A stretch of DNA of 64,000 nucleotides from REBR01 sp033721915 (GTDB taxonomy: Bacteria; Pseudomonadota; Gammaproteobacteria; Pseudomonadales; Oleiphilaceae). Under the pieces are notes generated by a model. The model did no database searches. It was given only the letters and a program-made list of their open reading frames with translations, and was not told the DNA's origin. Position numbers and translations under genes: made by a program. Where the stretch lies: the NCBI GenBank assembly GCA_033721915.1, contig JAWWAC010000007.1:1-64000 (forward strand). The letters run 5' to 3'. Shown here piece by piece: positions 25,025 through 34,557 of the stretch (within the stretch, counting starts at the first letter, position 1; every line of letters begins with the position of its first letter).

Positions 25025-27028
25025 ATGACCTCGCGTAAAGATCGTGCCAATGCCATTCGCGCCCTGAGCATGGACGCCGTACAGAAGGCCAAGTCCGGCC
25101 ATCCAGGCGCCCCCATGGGCATGGCGGATATCGCCGAGGTGCTCTGGAACGACTACCTGCTGCACAACCCGAAGAACCCCGAGTGGCCCAACCGGGACCG
25201 CTTTGTGCTCTCCAATGGCCACGGCTCCATGCTCCAGTACAGCCTGCTGCATTTGTCCGGCTACGACCTGGGCCTTGAGGACCTGAAGAACTTCCGCCAG
25301 CTGCATTCCCGCACCCCCGGGCACCCGGAGTTTGGTTATACCCCGGGCGTGCAGACCACCACGGGCCCGCTGGGGCAGGGACTGGCCAATGCCGTGGGCA
25401 TGGCCATTGCCGAGAAAACCCTGGCGGCCCAGTTCAACCGCCTGGAGCATACCGTGGTGGATCATTTCACCTATGTGTTCCTGGGGGACGGCTGCCTGAT
25501 GGAGGGCATCTCCCATGAGGTGTGCTCACTGGCCGGCACACTGGGCCTGGGCAAGCTGATCGCTTTCTACGACGACAACGGCATCTCCATTGACGGCAAG
25601 GTGGAAGGCTGGTTCACCGACGACACGCCGGCCCGTTTTGAGGCCTATGGCTGGCATGTGGTGTCCGTGGACGGCCACGATCCGGAGCAGGTGCACCAGG
25701 CCATCAAGGCGGGGCGTGAAGCAAGCGACAGACCCACACTGATCTGCTGCAAGACCGTGATCGGCTTCGGATCCCCGTCAAAGCAGGGCTCCGAGAGCAG
25801 CCACGGTGCTCCGCTGGGTGAAGACGAGATCGCCGCCACCCGTGAGAACCTGGGCTGGGTTTACGGCCCCTTCGAGATTCCCGACGACATTTACGCGGCC
25901 TGGGATGCCCGGGAGAAAGGCGCCAGCGCCGAATCCGCCTGGCAGTCCCAGCTGGATGCCTACGCCAAGGACCACCCGGATCTGGCGGCGGAGCTTGAGC
26001 GCCGCCTGAAAGGGGAGCTGCCGGCGGAGTTCGCCGAACAGGCCCGCATCTACGCCCAGGACTGCCAGGCCAGGGGCGAAACCGTGGCCAGCCGCAAGGC
26101 CAGCCAGAACGCACTGGACGCCTATGGTCCGCTGCTGCCGGAACTGCTGGGTGGCTCCGCGGACCTGGCCGGCTCCAACAACACCCTCTGGAAGGGCTGT
26201 CAGGGCATTACCGCCGAGGACGCCAGCGGCAACTACCTCTATTACGGGGTGCGTGAGTTCGGCATGAGCGCCATCATGAACGGCATCGCGCTGCACGGCG
26301 GCTTTGTGCCCTACGGCGCCACCTTCCTGATCTTCATGGAGTACGCCCGCAACGCGGTGCGCATGGCGGCACTGATGAAGCAGCGCGTGGTCTTTGTCTA
26401 CACCCACGACTCCATTGGTCTGGGTGAGGACGGCCCCACCCACCAGGCGGTGGAACAGCTGGCGGCACTGCGTCTGACCCCCAACATGAGCCTGTGGCGC
26501 CCCTGTGACACGGTGGAAACCGCCGTGGCCTGGCAGGCGGCACTGGAGCGCAGCGAAGGCCCCACCTCGCTGATCTTCTCCCGCCAGGGCCTGGCCCATC
26601 AGGACCGCACCGCACAGCAGCTGGAAGACATCCGCCGTGGCGGCTACATCCTCTCCGACAGCGAAGGCACGCCGGATCTGATCCTCATTGCCACCGGCTC
26701 GGAAGTGGGTCTGGCCCAGGACAGCGCCGATGCCCTGCGCGCCCGTGGCCACAAGGTGCGTGTGGTGTCCATGCCCAGCACCGACTGTTTCGATGCCCAG
26801 AGCGCCGAATACCGCCAGTCCGTGCTGCCACTGGAGGTGAGCCACCGCATCGCGATCGAGGCCAGCATGGCCGATTACTGGAGCAAGTACGTGGGTCTGG
26901 ATGGCCGCGTGATCGGCATGACCGGCTTCGGCGAGTCCGCACCGGGGCCGGACCTTTACCAGTATTTCGGCTTTACCGTGGAGAATGTGGAGTCCGTGGC
27001 ACTGGAGCTGCTGGGCGCGGTATCCTGA
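25025..27028 (+). CDS. tkt: Transketolase
   Basis: This 667-aa thiamine-diphosphate enzyme moves two-carbon units in the pentose phosphate or Calvin pathway. Family motifs are AMSMDAVQ-like RALSMDAVQKAKSGHPG at the N-terminus, GPLGQGLANAVGMA near residue 115, the cofactor motif GDGCLMEGISHE near residue 155, SDRPTLICCKTVIGFGSP, and in the second half YYGVREFGMSAIMNGIALHGG near residue 410 and HDSIGLGEDGPTHQ near residue 465. The ATG is set by the MTSRKDRANAIRAL start, with GGGAGAA upstream. It opens the tkt-epd-pgk-fba operon, the order seen in many gammaproteobacteria. Confidence 0.97.
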   Translation: MTSRKDRANAIRALSMDAVQKAKSGHPGAPMGMADIAEVLWNDYLLHNPKNPEWPNRDRFVLSNGHGSMLQYSLLHLSGYDLGLEDLKNFRQLHSRTPGHPEFGYTPGVQTTTGPLGQGLANAVGMAIAEKTLAAQFNRLEHTVVDHFTYVFLGDGCLMEGISHEVCSLAGTLGLGKLIAFYDDNGISIDGKVEGWFTDDTPARFEAYGWHVVSVDGHDPEQVHQAIKAGREASDRPTLICCKTVIGFGSPSKQGSESSHGAPLGEDEIAATRENLGWVYGPFEIPDDIYAAWDAREKGASAESAWQSQLDAYAKDHPDLAAELERRLKGELPAEFAEQARIYAQDCQARGETVASRKASQNALDAYGPLLPELLGGSADLAGSNNTLWKGCQGITAEDASGNYLYYGVREFGMSAIMNGIALHGGFVPYGATFLIFMEYARNAVRMAALMKQRVVFVYTHDSIGLGEDGPTHQAVEQLAALRLTPNMSLWRPCDTVETAVAWQAALERSEGPTSLIFSRQGLAHQDRTAQQLEDIRRGGYILSDSEGTPDLILIATGSEVGLAQDSADALRARGHKVRVVSMPSTDCFDAQSAEYRQSVLPLEVSHRIAIEASMADYWSKYVGLDGRVIGMTGFGESAPGPDLYQYFGFTVENVESVALELLGAVS

Positions 27029-27055
27029 CAGGGTACTCCTGAACGAGTCGGATTT

Positions 27056-28075
27056 ATGCCACAGCGTATTGCCATCAACGGTTTCGGACGCATTGGCCAG
27101 TGCGTTCTGCGGGCCCTGTATGAGAACGGCTACCGGCAGGATCTGCAGCTGGTGGCCATCAATGAACTCTCGGACCCGGAAACACTGGCCCACCTGACCC
27201 GCTACGACACCACCCACGGCCGCTTTGCCGGGGACGTGGTGCTGGAGGGGGGCTTTCTGCGGGTCAATGGCGATGCCATCCGCATCCTCAGTGAGCCACT
27301 GCCTTCCCGGCTGCCCTGGCGCGATCTGGATGTGGACCTGGTGCTGGAGTGCACCGGTGCCTTCAGTGACCGGGCCACGGCACAGGGGCACCTGGACCAG
27401 GGGGCCGGGCGGGTGCTGTTCTCACAGCCCGCTGAGGCGGACGTGGACCGCACCGTTGTCTACGGGGTCAACCATGAGACACTGCGCGCCTCGGACCGCA
27501 TTGTGTCCAATGCCTCCTGCACCACCAACTGCGTGGTGCCGGTCATCGTGGCACTGGACCGGGCACTGGGGATTGTCAGCGGCGCCATTACCACCATTCA
27601 CTCCGCCATGAACGACCAGCCGGTGATCGATGCCTACCATCACCGGGATCTGCGCCGTACACGCAGCGCCTTCCACAATATCGTGCCGGTGGATACCGGG
27701 CTGGCCAAGGGCATCGAGCGGCTGCTTCCCCATATGGAGGGGCGCTTCAGCGCCGTGGCGGTTCGGGTGCCCACCATCAACGTCTCGGCCATTGACCTGA
27801 CGGTGAACCTTTCCCGCGACACCAGTGTGGCGGAGATCAACCAGCTGATGCAGGACGCCGCCGGGGCCATGCCGCACGGGGTGATGGGCTATACCGACGA
27901 GCCACTGGCGAGCACGGACTTCAACCACGACCCCCGCTCGGTGATCGTGGACGGCGGGCATACCCGGGTCAGTGGCGGGCGCATGGTGAAGTTGCTGTGC
28001 TGGTTTGACAACGAGTGGGGCTTTGCCAACCGCATGCTGGATGTGGCCAGGGTCTGGCCCCGGAGTGACGACTGA
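27056..28075 (+). CDS. epd: Erythrose-4-phosphate dehydrogenase
   Basis: This 339-aa NAD enzyme of the GAPDH superfamily probably oxidises erythrose 4-phosphate for pyridoxal phosphate synthesis. The Rossmann motif INGFGRIGQCVLRALYENG is at the start, followed by VAINELSD and RYDTTHGRF. The catalytic Cys is in SNASCTTNC near residue 155, with TIHSAMNDQPVIDAYH and NEWGFANRMLD near the end. NELSD, SAMNDQ and long stretches match E. coli Epd more closely than GapA. Glycolytic GAPDH activity cannot be excluded, since no gap gene is visible here. It sits between tkt and pgk, 27 bp after tkt. Confidence 0.88.
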   Translation: MPQRIAINGFGRIGQCVLRALYENGYRQDLQLVAINELSDPETLAHLTRYDTTHGRFAGDVVLEGGFLRVNGDAIRILSEPLPSRLPWRDLDVDLVLECTGAFSDRATAQGHLDQGAGRVLFSQPAEADVDRTVVYGVNHETLRASDRIVSNASCTTNCVVPVIVALDRALGIVSGAITTIHSAMNDQPVIDAYHHRDLRRTRSAFHNIVPVDTGLAKGIERLLPHMEGRFSAVAVRVPTINVSAIDLTVNLSRDTSVAEINQLMQDAAGAMPHGVMGYTDEPLASTDFNHDPRSVIVDGGHTRVSGGRMVKLLCWFDNEWGFANRMLDVARVWPRSDD

Positions 28076-28172
28076 CGCGGTCAGCGCAGGACATTACAAG
28101 CCGCCTGTCGCGCCACAACGGTGGCTGCAGGCGCCACAGAATTCAATAAGCAGCAGCAATAAGGAAACCGTC

Positions 28173-29336
28173 ATGCCCATCAAGCGAATGAGCGATCTGG
28201 ATCTCAGCGGCCAGCGGGTGCTGATCCGGCAGGACCTGAATGTGCCACTCAAGAACGGCCGGGTCAGCAGTGATGCCCGTATCCAGGCCTCCATCCCCAC
28301 CATTCGCCTGGCGCTGGCCGCCGGCGCCCGCGTCATGCTGATGTCCCACCTGGGCCGTCCCACGGAGGGGGAGTACAGCGACGAGTTCTCCATGGCGCCG
28401 GTGGCGGAGCATCTGGGTCAGTTGCTGGGGCAGTCGGTGCGGCTGGTGAAGGACTACCTGGACGGAGAGGTGACTGTGGCCGAGGGGGAAGTGGTGCTGT
28501 GCGAGAATGTGCGCTTCAATCCCGGCGAGAAAAAAGACGATGAGTCACTGGCCCGGCAGTACGCCGCACTGTGTGATGTGTTCGTGATGGATGCCTTCGG
28601 CACCGCCCACCGGGCCCAGGCCTCCACCCATGGCGTGGCCCGCTTCGCCCCGGTGGCCTGTGCCGGCCCGCTTCTGAGCGCCGAACTGGACGCACTGGGC
28701 AAGGCCCTGCTGGAGCCAAAGAAGCCGGTGGTGGCCATTGTCGGTGGCGCCAAGGTGTCCACCAAGCTCAGTGTCCTCGAATCCCTCTCCGGAGTGGTGG
28801 ACCAGCTGATTGTGGGTGGCGGCATCACCAACACCTTCCTCGCCGCCAGTGGCAAGCCCGTGGGGCGCTCCCTGTGCGAGCACGACCGCCTGGACGAGGC
28901 CCGCGCACTGATGGCCAAAGTGGACATCGCACTGCCTCTGGATGTGGTGGTGGCCAGTGAGGTCTCTGAAGACGCCGAAGCGGTTGTGAAGGGCGTGGAC
29001 GAGGTGGGGGAGCAGGACATGATCCTCGACATAGGCCCCCGGACCGCCGCCCAGTACGGCGACCTGCTGAAGGATGCCCGCACCATTATCTGGAACGGCC
29101 CCGTGGGTGTCTTTGAACTGGCCCCCTTCGCCAATGGCACCAAGGCCTTGTCAGAGGCCATTGCCGCCAGTGATGCCTTTTCCCTGGCCGGCGGTGGCGA
29201 TACAGTGGCGGCAGTGGATCAGTTCGGGGTGACTGATCGCATGTCGTATATTTCCACCGGCGGTGGTGCCTTCCTGGAGTTTGTGGAGGGCAAGACACTG
29301 CCGGCGGTGGCGGTACTGGAGGCGAGGGGCGACTGA
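28173..29336 (+). CDS. pgk: Phosphoglycerate kinase
   Basis: This 387-aa cytoplasmic enzyme transfers phosphate between 1,3-bisphosphoglycerate and ADP. The N-domain shows VLIRQDLNVPLKNG, MLMSHLGRPTEG near residue 57 and CENVRFNPGEKKDD near residue 110. The C-domain shows AIVGGAKVSTKL near residue 190, the nucleotide loop region IWNGPVGVFE near residue 305, and SLAGGGDTVAAVDQFG followed by ISTGGGAFLEF. Start MPIKRMSDLDL has AAGGAA eight bases upstream. It is the third gene of the tkt-epd-pgk-fba operon, 97 bp after epd. Confidence 0.97.
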   Translation: MPIKRMSDLDLSGQRVLIRQDLNVPLKNGRVSSDARIQASIPTIRLALAAGARVMLMSHLGRPTEGEYSDEFSMAPVAEHLGQLLGQSVRLVKDYLDGEVTVAEGEVVLCENVRFNPGEKKDDESLARQYAALCDVFVMDAFGTAHRAQASTHGVARFAPVACAGPLLSAELDALGKALLEPKKPVVAIVGGAKVSTKLSVLESLSGVVDQLIVGGGITNTFLAASGKPVGRSLCEHDRLDEARALMAKVDIALPLDVVVASEVSEDAEAVVKGVDEVGEQDMILDIGPRTAAQYGDLLKDARTIIWNGPVGVFELAPFANGTKALSEAIAASDAFSLAGGGDTVAAVDQFGVTDRMSYISTGGGAFLEFVEGKTLPAVAVLEARGD

Positions 29337-29396
29337 GCGGCGCCCCTGCCCGATTCCCTGTTACAGATTGCCCAAATTCGATAAAGGAGAAACACC

Positions 29397-30461
29397 ATGG
29401 CTCTCATTTCAATGCGCCAGCTGCTGGATCACGCCGCCGAACGGGGTTATGGCGTGCCCGCGTTCAACGTCAACAATGTGGAGCAGGTGCGGGCCATCAT
29501 GCAGGCGGCGGACAAGACCAACAGCCCGGTGATCATGCAGGCCTCTGCCGGTGCCCGCAAATACGCCGGCGCGCCCTTTCTGCGCCACCTGATCCTGGCG
29601 GCCACGGAAGAGTGGCCCCATATCCCGGTGGTGATGCACCAGGACCACGGCACCAGCCCGGCGGTCAACCAGCGCTCCATCCAGCTGGGCTTTTCATCGG
29701 TGATGATGGACGGTTCACTGGGTGAAGACGGCAAGACGCCCATGGATTACGACTACAACGTGTCCGTCACCCGCCGTGTGTCGGAAATGGCCCATGCCTG
29801 TGGTGTCTCCGTGGAAGGGGAGCTGGGCTGCCTCGGTTCACTGGAATCCGGCGAAGCCGGCGAAGAGGACGGTATCGGCGCCTCCGGCAAGCTGACCCAC
29901 GAGCAGATGCTGACAGACCCGGAAGAGGCGGCCCAGTTCGTCAAGGAAACCCACTGTGACGCACTGGCCATTGCCATCGGCACCAGCCACGGCGCCTACA
30001 AGTTTACCCGCCCACCCACGGGTGACATTCTGGCCATCGAGCAGATCAAGGCCATTCATGCCCGCATTCCCGATACCCATCTGGTGATGCACGGCTCCTC
30101 CTCGGTGCCACAGGAGTGGCTGGACATCATCAACCAGTACGGCGGCGAGATCCCCGAGACCTATGGCGTACCGGTGGAGGAAATCGTGGAGGGCATCAAG
30201 CACGGCGTGCGCAAGGTCAACGTGGATACCGACCTGCGACTGGCCTCCACCGGCTCCATCCGCCGCTTCCTGGCCCAGAATCCGGCGGAATTCGACCCGC
30301 GCAAATACCTCAAGGAGTCCATACAGGCCATGATGGACATCTGTGTGGCCCGCTACGAGGCATTCGGAACGGCGGGCAATGCCAGCCGTATCACCCCCAT
30401 CTCACTGGAGAAGATGGCTCAGCGCTATGAATCCGGTGAGCTGGATCCGAAAGTGAAGTGA
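29397..30461 (+). CDS. fba: Class II fructose-bisphosphate aldolase
   Basis: This 354-aa zinc-dependent aldolase interconverts fructose 1,6-bisphosphate and triose phosphates; the sequence type is the one also used on sedoheptulose bisphosphate in the Calvin cycle. Motifs include GVPAFNVNNVEQ near residue 18, VMHQDHGTSP near residue 80 (zinc ligand His after the catalytic Asp), GFSSVMMDGSLGEDGKTPMDYDYN, GVSVEGELGCLG near residue 137, AIGTSHGAYKF, and LVMHGSSSVP with a second His ligand. The ATG has AAAGGAG nine bases upstream. It closes the operon; no pyk is present between pgk and fba, unlike some related genomes. Confidence 0.95.
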   Translation: MALISMRQLLDHAAERGYGVPAFNVNNVEQVRAIMQAADKTNSPVIMQASAGARKYAGAPFLRHLILAATEEWPHIPVVMHQDHGTSPAVNQRSIQLGFSSVMMDGSLGEDGKTPMDYDYNVSVTRRVSEMAHACGVSVEGELGCLGSLESGEAGEEDGIGASGKLTHEQMLTDPEEAAQFVKETHCDALAIAIGTSHGAYKFTRPPTGDILAIEQIKAIHARIPDTHLVMHGSSSVPQEWLDIINQYGGEIPETYGVPVEEIVEGIKHGVRKVNVDTDLRLASTGSIRRFLAQNPAEFDPRKYLKESIQAMMDICVARYEAFGTAGNASRITPISLEKMAQRYESGELDPKVK

Positions 30462-30866
30462 TGGCCACCACAGTGCAGTGAGTGCCCCGGTGGCACATCC
30501 CTGGCCATTTCCGGCCGGCCGCGATCACCTGCCACGCTGGCAGGGCGGTCGTGGCCACCCCTCTCCCTGACCCGGGCATTGCCAGCTTTTCCTGATAACC
30601 CGCCCCAGTCAGCCTCCAGGCGGAGTCCTGCCTGATGCGCCCCGACTGTCACTTTTTTTCACAAGGGGGTGTCGGCAAAACAGCGGGCGCTCCTATATAC
30701 TTCACTGCGGATTGTGACTTCTGGAACGTTCACTTTTCGCCTTTATCAAAAAAACATTACAAAACCCTGATGCAGTCTCAGTTCGTGCTCCGCTAGTCTG
30801 TCTGTCTGATCGTGGTGTTTTCTGCTCTGGTCTGTTCGTGAAAAACGGGTAAGGAGTCTACGGAAG
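30462..30866. other. Intergenic region after fba
   Basis: About 405 bp with no supported gene. CCTGCCA-CGC-TGGCAGG at 30528-30544 is a 7-bp hairpin that may lie at the end of the fba transcript, without a T-run. The second half turns AT-rich (30690-30770, with TATATA at 30691-30696 and a run of seven A's), consistent with the promoter of the following GGDEF gene. No c-di-GMP riboswitch core was recognised. Confidence 0.45.
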
Positions 30867-32684
30867 GTGTGTCTTACAGTCGTCAAAGGGATGAGGTTCT
30901 TCACTGGCCTTTTGGTACTGCTGGCGTCCATGCCGCTAATGGGGCAGACGCTGACACTGCCCAATCAGCCGAACTGGAGCCTGGACCAGAAAATGGAGTT
31001 CCTGGAGGATCCCACTGGCGAGCTGACACTGGAGCAGGTGCAGCGCCGTGACGACTGGCGTGAGCAGACCGGATCCACCTTCAACAAGGGCTACAGCGAC
31101 TCCGCCTGGTGGTTGCGACTGTCCCTGAGCAATCCGCTGGAGATGCCCCGCAGGCGCCTGCTGTCCATTGCCTACCCGGTACTGGGGGACGTGCAGGTCT
31201 ACCAGGTTCCCTCCCGGGGGGAGAGGGTGTTTTACCAGATGGGCCACAACTACCCCTACAGCCAGCGTCCCATTGACCACCGTCATTTTGTGGTGCCGGT
31301 GGAGTGGGAGGCCGGGGAGACGGTGAGCCTGTACCTGAGGATTGAGTCGGATACCTCGGTGCAGGCACCCATCACCCTCTGGGACCCGGACACCTTCTAC
31401 AGCCACGACACCACCCGCAATATCCTCCATGGCATCTACTTTGGTGCGCTGCTGGTGATCGGCGTCTACAACCTGCTGCTGTTTTTTGCCCTGGGCGACC
31501 GCAATTACCTGTATTACGTGGGCTTTGTGAGCTTCATGGGGTTGATCATGGCGGCACTGACCGGCTTTGGATTCCGCCACCTCTGGCCGGCCGCCACCCA
31601 GTGGAACGATCAGGCCATCCTGTTCTTCCTCTCTGGCACACTGGCTTTTGCCGCCCTGTTCAGCCGCCGCTTCCTGCGTATCCGCCAGATTTCACGGACA
31701 CTGGACATACTGGCCGTCACGCTGCTGGTGGTCAGTGTCCTGTGCGGGATACTGTCGTTTTACCTGCCCTACCGGCTGGTGATCGCACTCTTGATCCCGC
31801 TGGTGGTGGCAGGGTGCATGCTGGGTTTTGGCGGCGGCCTGTATGCCTGGTACCGGGGGCAGGTGACCGCCAAATACTACGTGCTGGCCTGGAGCTTCCT
31901 GCTGACTGGCGCGTCGATACTGGCACTGAGCAAGGGCGGTGTGCTGCCCTCCAACGCCTTTACCGACCATGCCGCCCAGCTGGGCTCCCTGTTCGAGGTG
32001 GTGCTGCTGTCCTTTGCCCTGGCCCAGCGCATCAATGTGGAGCGACGCCTGCGCTACGAGGCCCAGTCGGAAACACTGGCCACGGCACGGCGGCTGAACA
32101 TGGAGCTGGAAGACCGGGTGCACGAGCGCACCCGTGAGCTGGAAAGCCTCAATCGCAAGCTCAATGAACTGTCGGTGACCGATGAGCTGACCGGACTGCG
32201 CAACCGCCGCCATATGGATCATGTACTGCGACTGGAGCTGGAGCGGGCCAAGCGCTCGGGCCGGCCACTGGCGGTGGCGCTGCTGGACATTGACCACTTC
32301 AAGCCGGTGAACGACAACCACGGCCACCCGGTGGGGGATGAGTGCCTCAAGCTGGTGTCGGAGATTATCCACGCCGGGCTGCGCTGGCCCTCGGACACCG
32401 CCACCCGTTACGGCGGCGAGGAGTTTGCCATTATCTTCCCGGATACCGACGCCCAGGGCGCCTTTGTGGTGGTGGAGCGCATCCGTGAGCGCATCCGCGA
32501 GACCCGCATCGAAGTGGACGAGCTGATGCTCTCCCTGACCGTCAGTGCCGGCATCTACTCACCGCCCATCCACCCCAGCCTGACGCCCGAGGAGCTCCTG
32601 CGGGGTGCCGACGAAGGGCTCTACCAGGCCAAGGAAAACGGCCGTGACAAGACCTGCATCTTTGCCCCTGCGACCCTGACCTGA
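30867..32684 (+). CDS. 7TMR-DISM diguanylate cyclase
   Basis: This 605-aa inner-membrane protein combines a signal-type N-terminus, a periplasmic DISM sensor region (residues about 30-180, with GYSDSAWWLRLSLSNP and VPVEWEAGETVSLYLRIESD), seven membrane helices (about 185-390), a coiled-coil linker (LNMELEDRVHERTRELESLNRKL, written here as two parts LNMELEDRVHER and TRELESLNRKL), and a GGDEF domain (about 435-600). The active site RYGGEEF and DIDHFKPVNDN are intact, so it should make c-di-GMP in response to an outside ligand, perhaps a carbohydrate-like one. The start is taken as GTG with AAGGAG ten bases upstream; an ATG eight codons later is the alternative. Confidence 0.88.
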   Translation: MCLTVVKGMRFFTGLLVLLASMPLMGQTLTLPNQPNWSLDQKMEFLEDPTGELTLEQVQRRDDWREQTGSTFNKGYSDSAWWLRLSLSNPLEMPRRRLLSIAYPVLGDVQVYQVPSRGERVFYQMGHNYPYSQRPIDHRHFVVPVEWEAGETVSLYLRIESDTSVQAPITLWDPDTFYSHDTTRNILHGIYFGALLVIGVYNLLLFFALGDRNYLYYVGFVSFMGLIMAALTGFGFRHLWPAATQWNDQAILFFLSGTLAFAALFSRRFLRIRQISRTLDILAVTLLVVSVLCGILSFYLPYRLVIALLIPLVVAGCMLGFGGGLYAWYRGQVTAKYYVLAWSFLLTGASILALSKGGVLPSNAFTDHAAQLGSLFEVVLLSFALAQRINVERRLRYEAQSETLATARRLNMELEDRVHERTRELESLNRKLNELSVTDELTGLRNRRHMDHVLRLELERAKRSGRPLAVALLDIDHFKPVNDNHGHPVGDECLKLVSEIIHAGLRWPSDTATRYGGEEFAIIFPDTDAQGAFVVVERIRERIRETRIEVDELMLSLTVSAGIYSPPIHPSLTPEELLRGADEGLYQAKENGRDKTCIFAPATLT

Positions 32685-32724
32685 GACGGGCCCGGTGCCC
32701 TGACGGGCGTATGGCTCCGGGGCA

Positions 32725-33774
32725 TCAGGCCTCTTCCTGGTTGAAGTCCCGTATAAAGATGCCCCAGACCACCATGAACAGGGCGGCGATCAGCGGCCCT
32801 ATGACAAAGCCGTTGATGCCCAGAAGCCACAGCCCCCCCAGTGTGGACAAGAGCACCACATAATCCGGCAGCTTGGTGTCACGGCCCACCAGTATGGGCC
32901 GCAGCAGATTGTCGATCAGTCCGATCACCACCACACCGAACAGCACCAGTATGGCCCCCTGTATCCAGTGCCCCACGGCGATCAGGTAAAGCGCCGCCGG
33001 CACCCAGATCAGGCTGGCCCCCACGGCGGGAATCAGCGACAGCACCGCCATCACCACCGCCCAGAGCACGGCCCCGGGCAGCCCCAGCACCCAGAAAATC
33101 AGCCCCCCCAGCATGCCCTGTATGGCGGCAATCAGGATGTTGCCCTTGACCGTGGCCCTGGTGACCTCGGCGAATTTGTTCAGCAGCAGCGTCTCACGCT
33201 CTTCCCCCAGTGGCAGTGCATCGCGGATCAGGCGCTTGAGTTTTTCACCGTCCCGCAGCAGGAAAAACGCCAGGTACAGCATCAGTGCCATGTGCAGGAA
33301 AAAGCGGAAGGTATTCTGGCCGATGTCCACCGCGTGCTGGGCGAAGTACTGCCCGCCTTTCATGACGGCATCAATGGCCTGCTGCTTGAGGTTGTCGGTG
33401 TCGATGCCCAGGCTGCTCATCAGGCTGCCCAGCAGTGGCACCGTCTCGCTGATCTCGGTCAGGAAGCGCTCCGGGTCCAGCTCCCCGGACTGTACGGCCC
33501 GGTAAAGCTGCAGCCCCTCATGGACGAACGAGGCCACCACCAGCAGTGTGGGGATAATCACGATGGTGACACAAAGCGTCAGAGTGGCCAGTGCTGTGAG
33601 GTTCTTTCTCGGGCCCCAGAGCCGGCCGAACCAGGGTTGCACCGGATGAAACAGGATGGCGATGGCGCAGGCCCAGAAGATGGGCGCGAAAAACGGCTGC
33701 AGCAGCCACAGAAAAAGCACACTCACCAGCGCCAACAACAGCAGGAAGGCGCGTTGCTCCATTTTTCCGGGCAT
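32725..33774 (-). CDS. AI-2E/PerM family membrane transporter
   Basis: This 349-aa inner-membrane protein belongs to the AI-2E transporter (PerM, UPF0118) family. Members export varied small molecules or act in ion exchange, so the autoinducer name should not be taken as function. Hydrophobic segments occur near residues 8-45, 60-85, 145-170, and as a cluster from 205 to 335. A family-type stretch is GLPGAVLWAVVMAVLSLIPAVGASLIWVPAALYL, shown here in parts as LWAVVMAVLSLIPAVG and LIWVPAALYL, near residue 235. Start MPGKMEQRAFLLL follows GGAG by nine bases; a longer frame adds only hydrophilic leader. Confidence 0.85.
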   Translation of the reverse strand: MPGKMEQRAFLLLLALVSVLFLWLLQPFFAPIFWACAIAILFHPVQPWFGRLWGPRKNLTALATLTLCVTIVIIPTLLVVASFVHEGLQLYRAVQSGELDPERFLTEISETVPLLGSLMSSLGIDTDNLKQQAIDAVMKGGQYFAQHAVDIGQNTFRFFLHMALMLYLAFFLLRDGEKLKRLIRDALPLGEERETLLLNKFAEVTRATVKGNILIAAIQGMLGGLIFWVLGLPGAVLWAVVMAVLSLIPAVGASLIWVPAALYLIAVGHWIQGAILVLFGVVVIGLIDNLLRPILVGRDTKLPDYVVLLSTLGGLWLLGINGFVIGPLIAALFMVVWGIFIRDFNQEEA

Positions 33775-33917
33775 TGTCCGGGCTCCAGTACAGGGTGATC
33801 CATGAAGTGGCAGACAGGGCTGCCGGGAAGAGGGTGATGATCGCACAGGGAACCCTGTAGGGGGTAGTATGGGGCCTTTTTCAGGTGGGTGGAAACGAGG
33901 GAGCCATGGGGTGTTGA

Positions 33918-34526
33918 GTGTCTGAGCAAAAAATCTATCCGGTGCCGCAGTGCTTCCATGAGGTGGTCACGGAGGTACGCAAGAGTCGCTTTATAGCCCG
34001 TGTGCATCCGGTGAGGGATCGCGGCGAGGCGCTGGCAGCGGTGGAGGCGGCGCGCAGGGCGTTTCCGGATGCGGGGCACCACTGCTGGGCCTATGTGGTG
34101 GGGGAGCCGGGTGCGGCCACCAGCGCGGCCATGAACGACGATGGGGAGCCTTCCGGTACGGCGGGCAAGCCGATACTGAATGTGATGGAACACAAGGGGC
34201 TGGGGGATCTGGTGGTGGTGGTGATCCGCTATTTTGGTGGTACCAAGCTGGGGGCGGGCGGTCTTGTGCGGGCTTATGCCGGTGCCACTGAGGCGGTGCT
34301 CTCTTCAGTGCCGGTGGTGCAGGCGGTGCCCATGGCCCGGGCCCGGCTGGGGCTGGATTTCTCACTGGAACAACGCCTTCGCCACTTCCTCGACCAGCAT
34401 CAGGGCCAACTGGATCAGGTCAGCTACAGTGAGCAGGTTGCCCTCACCATCACACTGCCCAGCCTGCACTGGCCCTTGCTGCAGTCGGAGTGCGAAGCAC
34501 TGGGGGTCACTCTGGAGAAGCTGTGA
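33918..34526 (+). CDS. yigZ: YigZ/IMPACT family protein
   Basis: This 202-aa cytoplasmic protein belongs to the YigZ/IMPACT family, whose bacterial role is uncertain. Motifs are KSRFIARVHPV near residue 22, FPDAGHHCWAYVVGE, the signature DDGEPSGTAGKPILNVMEHKGLGDLVVVVIRYFGGTKLG in parts DDGEPSGTAGKP and VVVVIRYFGGTKLGAGGLVRAYA (residues about 73-122), and a C-terminal domain. The start is GTG (SEQKIYPVP follows). It stands alone, divergent from the AI-2E family gene. Confidence 0.92.
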   Translation: MSEQKIYPVPQCFHEVVTEVRKSRFIARVHPVRDRGEALAAVEAARRAFPDAGHHCWAYVVGEPGAATSAAMNDDGEPSGTAGKPILNVMEHKGLGDLVVVVIRYFGGTKLGAGGLVRAYAGATEAVLSSVPVVQAVPMARARLGLDFSLEQRLRHFLDQHQGQLDQVSYSEQVALTITLPSLHWPLLQSECEALGVTLEKL

Positions 34527-34557
34527 CGGTAAACCGGACAGGGATAGGGCCTGGCCG

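Noticed and set aside
25778..27391. A 537-codon open frame on the minus strand opposite tkt and epd
   Set aside because: Antisense to two highly conserved enzymes, with no recognisable domain.
30690..30866. c-di-GMP (GEMM) riboswitch before the 7TMR-DISM cyclase gene
   Set aside because: The conserved GEMM core and tetraloop-receptor pattern are absent.
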